6,218 nt of DNA from Chloroflexota bacterium (GTDB lineage: Bacteria; Chloroflexota; Anaerolineae; Promineifilales; Promineifilaceae). The position numbers and the translations under genes were made by a program. The notes below the pieces were generated by a model. That model was not told where the DNA came from. It saw only the letters and a list, made by a program, of their open reading frames with translations, and ran no database searches. The stretch is from positions 1 to 6,218 of the forward strand of contig JAAEOP010000157.1 of the NCBI GenBank assembly GCA_024223125.1, written 5' to 3'. This document shows, one piece after another, positions 1-6,179 of this stretch (positions are counted from its first letter, which is position 1; each line of letters starts with the position of its first letter).

Positions 1-1
1 C

Positions 2-2467
2 GACCCCACCGTTCTGGCCGATTTCATACGTTGGGGTCTGGAGAATTATCCCGCCAACCAGGTAGCCCTCATCATCTGGAATCATGGCGTCGGGTGGAAT
101 GGGATTGCTTTTGATGGCGACACGGCCGTGCCCAACACCGAAGATTTCCTCAGCCTGCCCGACCTGGCCGGGGGGCTGGCCGACGGACTGCAAGACAGCG
201 GCCGCACCCAATTCGATCTCATCGGCTTTGACGCCTGTTTGATGGGGCAGTTGGATGTATTTAATGCAGTACGGCCGTATGCCCACATCGCCGTCGGATC
301 AGAAGAACTGACCCCCGGTCTCGGTTGGGATTACGAAAACCTGCTGCGGAATCTGTACGCCACCCCTGATCTATCCGCCGCAGAATTGGCCGGACAAATT
401 ACCATCGGCTTCATCAACTACTACACCCAGGTAGAACCAAACGATTTTGTTACCATGTCGGCCGTAGATTTAAGCCAACTGCCCAATCTCACCTATAACG
501 TAGAACTGCTGGCGGCCGCGCTAACCAACGACCCCACTTTCGTCGCCAGCGCGGTGGGCGACGCCCGCAGCGGCAGCGAATCCTTCGCCCGCGTCTACCC
601 CGACGATGTAGACAAATTCGCAGCCATAGACCTACACCATTTCGCCTCTATTTTAGCCCAGCGTAGCCCCGATGAAACAGTCAAAGAAACGGCCGAAGGT
701 GTGATGACGGCCGTCGAGCAAAGCGTCATCCACAACCAACACGGCTCCGGGTTCAGCGCTAGTCAAGGCATTGCCATGTACTTCCCTCGCCACGCTGAAT
801 TTTATGCTCCCAACTACGCCGACATCACCCAACTGCCCAATTGGAACAGCTTCCTGACCAGCTATTACGATGTAGGACAGACGGCCGTGCCCGCGCCCCA
901 AATCAGCCTGCACAATGTCCTCAACAACACCGTCGGCGTGCAAGACCCGGCCTTCATTGAATTTCAGGTCGTGGGGCGAGACATTGAAAATGTGGCTCTA
1001 TTGGCGGGGTTAATTCAGGCTGACGACCGTCGTCTGCTCGTCGAATACGACAACCTCATCCCCGAACCGACCCATCTGCCCGACGGGACACAAGTAAGCG
1101 AATGGCGCGATGGCGTCCACGACGACTTTTTCATCTGGGACACCGAAGTCACTTATTTGTATGATGAAGCAGGCAATGGGGATTATGTGGTCATGTGGCC
1201 CACCGTTTTGGGCAGTCCCCAATTCAGCGTCCAGGGGCAGTTCCGCCGCGCCTATGAAGATGGGTATGTAGACGCCAATCTGGTTTTTGATCACAGTACG
1301 GGCCAATTGGCTCAGGTGTGGGCGGTACAATCCAACACCAGCAACGCGCCGGCCCAAATACTGCCCCAATCCGGCGACGAATTCCAGATGTACAACTATT
1401 TCTATGATGAAGCAGGCACAATCAGCCCTGAGCCGGGCGCCAGCCTCTTTTTTGATGATACCCACCAACTTTATTTTGATTGGGTTCCGCTGCAAAACGG
1501 TAATTACTTTTTGGGGATGGAAGTGGAAAATGTAGCCGGGGAAACGGCCGTAGATCAAGTTAACCTCACCATCGCCAACAGCGAACGACGGGAAGGATAC
1601 CAGGCTTATTTAGACCCCTATCTGGGTTTCAAATTCCTCTATCCCCAAACCTGGCACAAACCCCGCTACGAAGACACCCTGCTTTACACCGCCAGTACGC
1701 TCACCGACACCCAACTGCTCATCACCATCTACCCCAACCTGGAAGAAGGCGTCACTCCAGACATGTTGAAACAACAAACATTAGAACAATTTGGCGAGGT
1801 AGATATTCTCTTTGAAGAAGAACGGCAGGTATCCGGCCGTCGCGCCCTCAGTACCGCTTACGGCTATATCCAGCCCGACGGCGAGCCTCGTTCGGGTGTC
1901 TTTTTAACCTTTGTGGACAACGGCCGTAATGGATTCGTGATAGATGTAGACGGCCCCACTGACGACGAAGCAGCCACCGTCGCCGCTAGCATAACCATCG
2001 CCGATACCTGGGAATATGCGGAAGCGGGAATTGGGTTGCAGCCGGGCAAATGGGCGGCCGTAGATTTAGACAGCTTCAGCGTGGCCCAGCCAGCCAACTT
2101 CACCTACCAACAAGTCGGCGATTGGGAACGGTTCAGCGCTGGGCAACACACCTTTGTAGCCTTACGTACCCAACCTACCAGCCGGGATACAGCCGGGGTC
2201 GTCTCTGCCCTGGTGCGCGACGCCGGACAAGGGATAGACAACTTTGCCGCGGAAGCCCCCTACCAATTCCCCCTCGGCAGCGCTGTCTGGACGCGAGTAG
2301 ATTTCAGCTACGACGATCCCTCTGGCGAAATTTGGGGCTACATCATGGCCCGCGTAGATGATGAGCAAGAACTGGTCGCCTGGGCCGAAGCTCCCGCCGC
2401 CGCTTACAACGACCTGGAAACAACCACCTTCCTGACGATGATTGCCGATATGGCCCTAACGGAGTAA
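2..2467 (+). CDS. Clostripain-family (peptidase C11) cysteine protease, 5'-truncated by the window edge
   Basis: This is a clan CD cysteine endopeptidase of the clostripain family; characterised members cleave after Arg or Lys. The frame is open from base 2 to the TAA at 2465-2467, giving 821 visible residues. The catalytic His lies in WNHGVGW (His codon 83-85) and the nucleophile in GFDACLMG (Cys codon 236-238). The family block SEELTPGLGWDYE follows from base 299, and the catalytic domain ends near GIAMYFP and SFLTSYYD, around base 870. I found no other cysteine in the visible protein. After it come a beta-rich region (about 900-1590) and two modules at about 1598-2012 and 2038-2464, the first opening with YLDPYLGFKFLYPQTW, which resembles PsbP/DUF1795-like domains. 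The GTG at 128 lies between the catalytic His and Cys and cannot be the start. No membrane helix is visible. The acidic, aromatic-rich C-terminal part suggests secretion, but any signal peptide is outside the window. Family call is firm; substrate is unknown. Confidence 0.9.
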   Translation, partial: DPTVLADFIRWGLENYPANQVALIIWNHGVGWNGIAFDGDTAVPNTEDFLSLPDLAGGLADGLQDSGRTQFDLIGFDACLMGQLDVFNAVRPYAHIAVGSEELTPGLGWDYENLLRNLYATPDLSAAELAGQITIGFINYYTQVEPNDFVTMSAVDLSQLPNLTYNVELLAAALTNDPTFVASAVGDARSGSESFARVYPDDVDKFAAIDLHHFASILAQRSPDETVKETAEGVMTAVEQSVIHNQHGSGFSASQGIAMYFPRHAEFYAPNYADITQLPNWNSFLTSYYDVGQTAVPAPQISLHNVLNNTVGVQDPAFIEFQVVGRDIENVALLAGLIQADDRRLLVEYDNLIPEPTHLPDGTQVSEWRDGVHDDFFIWDTEVTYLYDEAGNGDYVVMWPTVLGSPQFSVQGQFRRAYEDGYVDANLVFDHSTGQLAQVWAVQSNTSNAPAQILPQSGDEFQMYNYFYDEAGTISPEPGASLFFDDTHQLYFDWVPLQNGNYFLGMEVENVAGETAVDQVNLTIANSERREGYQAYLDPYLGFKFLYPQTWHKPRYEDTLLYTASTLTDTQLLITIYPNLEEGVTPDMLKQQTLEQFGEVDILFEEERQVSGRRALSTAYGYIQPDGEPRSGVFLTFVDNGRNGFVIDVDGPTDDEAATVAASITIADTWEYAEAGIGLQPGKWAAVDLDSFSVAQPANFTYQQVGDWERFSAGQHTFVALRTQPTSRDTAGVVSALVRDAGQGIDNFAAEAPYQFPLGSAVWTRVDFSYDDPSGEIWGYIMARVDDEQELVAWAEAPAAAYNDLETTTFLTMIADMALTE

Positions 2468-2478
2468 AACAGACCATC

Positions 2479-4431
2479 ATGACCTGGGCCAAATTTCGCC
2501 AAGCGATACTAGAATCGTTTAACACCGATGAACTACGCACCCTCTGTTTTGATCTGCGGGTAGATTTTGAGAACCTGCCCGGTGAAGGTAAAAACAGCAA
2601 AGTCCGCGAACTGATCAGCCTGCTGGAACGGCAAGACCGTTTGCCAGAATTGATCGCCGCCCTCCAGGCATCCCGTCCCCAAACAGCGTGGGAAACCGTT
2701 CTCCAAAATCCCCAATCTTTTGCCCAGGCCACGCAGGATAAACGCAAACTGTACCTGGCGGCCGCCGCCGGGTTTGTCTTATTGGTCGTTGTTGTGGCTT
2801 TGCTCTTCATTTTCATGAATCAGGCTAATAAGGATACGGCCGAACCAGTAGCGGAAAGTTTGTCCACGGCCGTCATCCCCACCAACGCCCCACCGCCAAC
2901 TGCCAGCCCAACAATAGCCGCTACGGAAACGGCCGTGTCCCCCGTCCAACCCGTCCAACCCGGAGAATTCATGGTATTGGTTGCCGAACTAGAGCAAATC
3001 GGCGGGGAAGACGAGGATGTGACCCGCTTCATCGCAGACAATTTGCAGCAAACCCTGGAAGTCGGTCTCCCTTTTTCCAATGTTCGTATTCGCCGGTACC
3101 CAGAAGTTATCACCTCGGCCGAGGAAGCAAAAATGGCCGCCGCCCAGGCTGGCGCGCCCGTCATTGTGTGGGGCAACAGCGCCAATGATTTGATTGAACT
3201 TGAAGTACAGGTGGGCGACTATGAAACCATTTTCCCAGATATGCCCTTTGACCGGGACATACTGGAACAGACCGCTAACGTTCGTATACAGCTTGCCGAT
3301 GCTCGTCAAGAATCTGTGGCCGCTCAAGTGATGGCTGTTCTCAATGTTCTTAGCCTGGCTGACGGTAACCTGTATCAGACGATGGAAATGATCGCCGTCC
3401 AAGATCAGCTTGTGGGCAACCTGAGTACATACCCTATACCCAGTGTCGGCAGTTATGTCCAGCAGTATGGGGCGCTATTTTTTGATGACCCAGAGATGGC
3501 ATTAACGGACGTGAACGCCGCCCTGGAATTAGATGGCGCCAATCCACTTTTGTACATTTACCGCGGCTGGGCCTATTTCCGTTTAGATGATCTCAACGCA
3601 GCCCGGCTTGATTTTGAAACGGCCGATCGTCTGAGCGCCGACAAACCTGAGTGGATTTCGCCGGCTATGTACAAAGCATTGCTGGAAATCGCCCTGCTCA
3701 ATCACGAACAGGCATTGGTTGAGATTGAAACAGCTTTACAACAAAGACCCGATGATTGGTTTGCCCTGTTTCTCAAAGGCGTTACGATCTCAATCGTCGC
3801 CCCTGAAGACACTGCTTTAGCCCTCGAATTTCTTGAGAAATCTATAGCCAATAACCCCAAGAATGGCTGGCCTCATCAGGCAGCGCTGTTAATTTCCATG
3901 CGCGACGGCCGTTTGCCACAAGCCATCCAACATATGAACACCTTGCTGACTGATTTTCCAGATCCCGCCTTCGCCAATCGTATCGGCGAAGCGGTTGGCA
4001 TCACTGAATTTGTGGGGTCTGGTCTGGCTTCCTCGGCTCTCAGTCATATGGTCTTGGGTCAATATGATCGCGTCCTGACTGATTTAGATGAACTGGAACA
4101 ACTACATCAGGAAGAAGATTTAACGGCGCTGCTTCTCGGTAATGATGTCGAATTATTTTTTATGCGTGGCTTTGCCCATTGCAATCTGGGGGAATTAGAA
4201 GAAGCGGAAGCCGCCTATACGGCCGGATTAGAAACCAACCCCGATTACACCATCCTATACCTGTTCCGCGCTGAAGTGCGCCACAAACAAGGCAACGCGA
4301 CCGGCGCGGCCGAAGACCTATCCATCATCAACAAAAGCGATTTAGAATTGGGCTTTGACATCGAACAAATCAGCGCCGCTCTGGAGTCTGGTCTGTTCGA
4401 CTGCGCCAAACTTTTTACCCCCGCCCCCTAA
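2479..4431 (+). CDS. Membrane-anchored EAD (death-like effector-associated domain) protein with extracytoplasmic TPR array
   Basis: This 650-residue protein has a clear modular order. Residues 1-66 match the effector-associated (EAD) death-like adaptor type, with the pattern DELRTLCFDLRVDFENLPGE followed by KVRELISLLERQ and LPELI; the EAD subtype number is uncertain. A basic KRK at 88-90 precedes one transmembrane helix at about 91-113, predicting N-inside topology. A Thr/Pro/Ala-rich stalk spans about 119-162. An alpha/beta domain (about 163-312, including VRIRRYPEVITSAEEA and APVIVWGN) is one I cannot name. TPR-like helical pairs fill about 333-615, clearest at NPLLYIYRGWAYFRLDDLNAA and at ELFFMRGFAHCNLGELEEAE. 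The start is supported because the EAD begins directly at the first Met. The ATG is 11 bases after the peptidase stop, with only a weak GGAG at 2461-2464, so co-transcription is likely. No catalytic motif is visible, so a scaffold or sensor role is inferred. Confidence 0.85.
   Translation: MTWAKFRQAILESFNTDELRTLCFDLRVDFENLPGEGKNSKVRELISLLERQDRLPELIAALQASRPQTAWETVLQNPQSFAQATQDKRKLYLAAAAGFVLLVVVVALLFIFMNQANKDTAEPVAESLSTAVIPTNAPPPTASPTIAATETAVSPVQPVQPGEFMVLVAELEQIGGEDEDVTRFIADNLQQTLEVGLPFSNVRIRRYPEVITSAEEAKMAAAQAGAPVIVWGNSANDLIELEVQVGDYETIFPDMPFDRDILEQTANVRIQLADARQESVAAQVMAVLNVLSLADGNLYQTMEMIAVQDQLVGNLSTYPIPSVGSYVQQYGALFFDDPEMALTDVNAALELDGANPLLYIYRGWAYFRLDDLNAARLDFETADRLSADKPEWISPAMYKALLEIALLNHEQALVEIETALQQRPDDWFALFLKGVTISIVAPEDTALALEFLEKSIANNPKNGWPHQAALLISMRDGRLPQAIQHMNTLLTDFPDPAFANRIGEAVGITEFVGSGLASSALSHMVLGQYDRVLTDLDELEQLHQEEDLTALLLGNDVELFFMRGFAHCNLGELEEAEAAYTAGLETNPDYTILYLFRAEVRHKQGNATGAAEDLSIINKSDLELGFDIEQISAALESGLFDCAKLFTPAP
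2941..2958 (+). repeat. Two tandem copies of CCCGTCCAA within the stalk coding region
   Basis: The 9-base unit CCCGTCCAA occurs twice in a row, at 2941-2949 and 2950-2958, followed by CCC. It encodes the repeated Pro-Val-Gln of the VQPVQPG segment at the end of the Thr/Pro-rich stalk. An in-frame unit of three codons can change in number without breaking the frame, so stalk length may vary between strains. That variation is inference. Confidence 0.6.
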
Positions 4432-4444
4432 ACAAACAGCGGCC
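4432..4444. other. 13-base gap between convergent genes
   Basis: The stop codons of the EAD gene (ending at 4431) and the traB-like gene (ending at 4445 on the minus strand) face each other across 13 bases. I see no GC-rich stem followed by a T-run here or in the flanking coding ends. Terminators, if present, must lie inside the opposing gene or depend on Rho, so transcripts probably overlap at their 3' ends. Confidence 0.5.
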
Positions 4445-5653
4445 TCAATTCAGGTTAGAGATGATTTGGCTGGCTCCCAAAACCGTGCCCACCAAACTAC
4501 CCAGCGTGGTAAAAATGAAAACCAGCAGCAGTCGCAGCAGCTTATTGCGCCACCACATTTTGGGCTGGGATACATCTTCACCTACAGATTTCAACTCTTT
4601 GACGGTAGGTGGTTTCATGTAAACCTGTACCAACGCCGCCACATAGCCGGCTCCAATAAGCGGCGTCAGGCTGGTAAAGGGGGCGGCCAAAAAGGAGGCG
4701 ATAATGGTGACTGGATGGGCAAAAGCAAGCATGGCGCCGACGGCCGTAGGAATTGCATTCGCCAAAAACCAGAATAACGCATTTTCACCGGCAGCGGCCG
4801 CGCCTTGCGTCAAGCCAATATAAAACAGCATCCCAATAATTAAGATGGGAATACCCCAACCAATTATCTTGGCCGTATTCGATCCCGGCGGAACCTGCTC
4901 CAGTTCAGTCAAGTCTGGCTGCTGCCCCGCTTGTAAAGCAGCCTCAATTCCCTTCATGTGCCCCGCCCCAACGACAACGACGACTTTTTCACCCGCTGCA
5001 TCTTGCGTCTTTTGGGCAATGTACCTATCCCGCTCGTCAATCAACACTGTTTTCAGCACAGGCATAAATGCGCCTAACTCATTCATCAGTTCGGTTAACA
5101 CATCCGTCTGGCGTAGTTCAGCCAACTTCTCTTCGGAAATTTCTTCCCCTTCAACCGCGCCAATCACGCCTGAACCAAATAGCTTCATTTTTTCCATGAA
5201 GGACATCTTGTTCCAGGCGCGGCGCAGGGTAATACGCACATCCCGGTCTACCAGTTCGATGGGGATATCGAATTCCTCGGCCGTTTTAGTCGCTTCCAAT
5301 AGTTCTGTGCCCGGCGCAATGCCCAACTTTTGCCCCAACCGCTTTTGGTATGAGGAAAGCAGCAGCGAAATCAGCAGCGTCATCAACTGCTTTTGGCGGA
5401 TAATTTGCCGCAAGTCTAACGCTTCCCAACGACGTTGGTCTACCAATGTTTTGTAACGCTGTTCGTCTAGTTCCACGCAAACGACATCCGGCCGTTCCCG
5501 CTCAATTATTTCCCGCACCAGATCCGTAGATTGCTGCGAAATATGGGCTGTGCCGACGATGATGAATTCACGGCCGTTGACCCCCACCACCTGCACATCA
5601 GACGAAGAATCCTCCGCCGCTTGCACTAAACCAACCTTCTCATCTTCCATCAT
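4445..5653 (-). CDS. TraB/PrgY-type membrane protein (TraB-TIKI-EreA superfamily)
   Basis: From the ATG at 5653 the product has 402 residues, a usual length for prokaryotic TraB proteins. The N-terminal soluble domain shows the superfamily signatures: GTAH at 34-37, VCVELDEQRY at 58-67, ELVDRD at 133-138, DERDRYIA at 206-213 and the second GxxH in VVGAGHMKGI at about 227-236. The paired GxxH motifs and the Glu have been proposed as a metal-binding, protease-like centre in the TIKI/TraB/EreA superfamily. The C-terminal third carries hydrophobic segments at about 262-282, 291-313, 315-345 and 371-397. Enterococcal TraB/PrgY lowers production of the cell's own sex pheromone; the role of chromosomal relatives in other bacteria is not established. 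A TTG at 5668 would add five residues, but the tandem ATGs at 5653 and 5650 fit the GGGA ribosome-site candidate better. The gene is convergent with the EAD gene, 13 bases apart, so not part of that operon. Confidence 0.88.
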   Translation of the reverse strand: MMEDEKVGLVQAAEDSSSDVQVVGVNGREFIIVGTAHISQQSTDLVREIIERERPDVVCVELDEQRYKTLVDQRRWEALDLRQIIRQKQLMTLLISLLLSSYQKRLGQKLGIAPGTELLEATKTAEEFDIPIELVDRDVRITLRRAWNKMSFMEKMKLFGSGVIGAVEGEEISEEKLAELRQTDVLTELMNELGAFMPVLKTVLIDERDRYIAQKTQDAAGEKVVVVVGAGHMKGIEAALQAGQQPDLTELEQVPPGSNTAKIIGWGIPILIIGMLFYIGLTQGAAAAGENALFWFLANAIPTAVGAMLAFAHPVTIIASFLAAPFTSLTPLIGAGYVAALVQVYMKPPTVKELKSVGEDVSQPKMWWRNKLLRLLLVFIFTTLGSLVGTVLGASQIISNLN

Positions 5654-5662
5654 AAAATAATG

Positions 5663-5666
5663 TCCC
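5663..5666 (-). promoter_or_regulatory. Candidate ribosome binding site (GGGA) for the traB-like gene
   Basis: On the minus strand GGGA is followed by nine bases and then the ATG at 5653. This spacing favours the ATG at 5653 (or the next one at 5650) over the upstream TTG at 5668, which would place the GGGA inside the coding region. The match to a Shine-Dalgarno sequence is short, so it only modestly supports the chosen start. Confidence 0.35.
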
Positions 5667-5721
5667 AATTTACATTTACATCAATCACAAAAACAGCGTC
5701 GTTTGATTACTTACCACTTGC

Positions 5722-5749
5722 ATACTAACAACTCGTTATTATCCTGCAA
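5722..5749 (-). promoter_or_regulatory. Possible sigma70-like promoter for the traB-like gene
   Basis: On the minus strand TTGCAG (5744-5749) lies 16 bases upstream of TAGTAT (5722-5727), a rough match to -35 and -10 elements. It is placed about 70 bases before the predicted start codon. The region is AT-rich, so chance matches are likely, and promoter consensus in this kind of organism is poorly known. Treat it as a weak candidate. Confidence 0.2.
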
Positions 5750-5784
5750 ATACGATATTTTACACGTTTCCTCGCTAGAGATCG

Positions 5785-5827
5785 GGGATTAGAGTTGGAG
5801 ATGGGGTAAGCTCTAATCTCCAATCTC
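5785..5827. repeat. Purine-rich inverted repeat with alternative stems
   Basis: GATTAGAG (5787-5794) is the reverse complement of CTCTAATC (5811-5818), and TTGGAGAT (5795-5802) is the reverse complement of ATCTCCAA (5816-5823). The two pairings overlap and so exclude each other. The left side reads GGATTAGAGTTGGAGAT; the right side, read on the minus strand, is GAGATTGGAGATTAGAG. Both look like diverged runs of a short unit of the form TTGGAGA or TTAGAGA, inverted relative to each other. There is no T-run, so a Rho-independent terminator is unlikely. Confidence 0.55.
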
Positions 5828-5961
5828 AAACCTCGACATGGCTTAGGGTAGTCGCATCTAAAATTAACGTAATATTATTGAGCCAGGGTCTGTAACACTA
5901 CTTGGATTTGTTAGCTCGTGGCGCCGACAATAAACGAGACGCCTATCTGGAAACACTGAGA

Positions 5962-6129
5962 GCTGGTTTGAGATTACCACCAGCGCAACAAATAGCCATT
6001 CAACACAAAGGCCAAATTAAAATTGAAAGCAAGCCAGACAGAGGAACGGCCGTCTGGCTGTGGCTGCCAATGTATTTATCATTAGTAACTATTCAGCTTC
6101 CAGAGGTGCGACGCACTTGCAAAGAGTAG
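5962..6129 (+). pseudogene. Decayed C-terminal tail of a histidine kinase ATPase domain (HATPase_c)
   Basis: The reading frame from 5962 gives AGLRLPPAQQIAIQHKGQIK and continues with IESKPDRGTAVWLWLP up to base 6069. This matches the end of the HATPase_c domain of sensor kinases, where a G2-box helix of the form GLGLxIAxxIxxxHxGxI is followed by a strand-turn-strand of the form xxSxxGxGTxxxxxLP. The G2 box is damaged: the expected GLGL reads GLRL, and IA reads PA. Upstream, the frame lacks the N box, G1 box and histidine-phosphotransfer helix, and the preceding 60 bases do not resemble kinase sequence. About 37 recognisable residues remain, followed by unrelated sequence to a TAG at 6127-6129 that lies inside the nearby hairpin element. 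A 75-codon frame could start at a TTG at 5902, but no ribosome site supports it. The retained ACGGCCGT at 6046-6053 suggests the fragment derives from a resident gene. Function is presumably lost. Confidence 0.65.
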
Positions 6130-6179
6130 CGGCATTGACATTACTCTGGGAAAAGTGCGTCGCACCTGTACAGTTACTA
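6083..6179. repeat. Nested inverted repeat resembling a REPIN or small MITE
   Basis: AGGTGCGACGCACTT (6104-6118) is a perfect 15-base reverse complement of AAGTGCGTCGCACCT (6153-6167). Each arm is itself nearly palindromic around GTGCG-A/T-CGCAC. Outside them lie TAGTAACT (6083-6090) and its complement AGTTACTA (6172-6179); inside lie AGAGTA (6123-6128) and TACTCT (6142-6147), leaving a 13-base loop. Together they could fold into one long interrupted stem. Two inverted palindromic units with a short spacer is the plan of REPIN elements, which are mobilised in trans by a RAYT (Y1-type) transposase; a MITE is the alternative. No T-run follows on either strand, arguing against a simple terminator. 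No transposase is present in the window. Confidence 0.7.

Larger units (their letters stand above)
5669..5961. other. AT-rich intergenic region with no recognisable gene
   Basis: This stretch lies upstream of the traB-like gene and before the kinase remnant. It holds a weak minus-strand promoter candidate and one inverted repeat at 5785-5827. None of the ACGGCCGT or CGGCCG sites that pepper the coding DNA occurs here, which fits non-coding status. The translated frame leading into the kinase remnant (about 5902-5961) shows no kinase N-box or other familiar motif. I see no tRNA or riboswitch-like structure. Confidence 0.6.

Noticed and set aside
1010..1558. 182-codon minus-strand frame within the peptidase gene
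   Set aside because: It is opposite a conserved coding frame and has no recognisable motif; it is a shadow of the peptidase gene.
128..2467. GTG at 128 as the start of the peptidase gene
   Set aside because: The in-frame sequence upstream encodes the catalytic WNHGVGW motif and stays open to base 2, so the GTG is internal and the gene begins outside the window.
4355..4777. 140-codon plus-strand frame spanning the convergent junction
   Set aside because: It overlaps the end of the EAD gene in another frame and runs antisense to the TraB gene; the Gln/Lys/Gly-rich translation looks random.
4845..5456. 203-codon open frame on the plus strand
   Set aside because: It lies wholly antisense to the well-supported TraB-like gene, and its Ser/Pro/Cys-rich translation shows no domain.
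5902..6129. Functional small protein of 75 residues
   Set aside because: It starts at a TTG with no clear ribosome site, only about 37 residues match a known domain, that domain is truncated and mutated, and the stop lies in a repeat element.
6104..6167. Rho-independent terminator
   Set aside because: The stem is interrupted by a 34-base spacer and no T-run follows on either strand.
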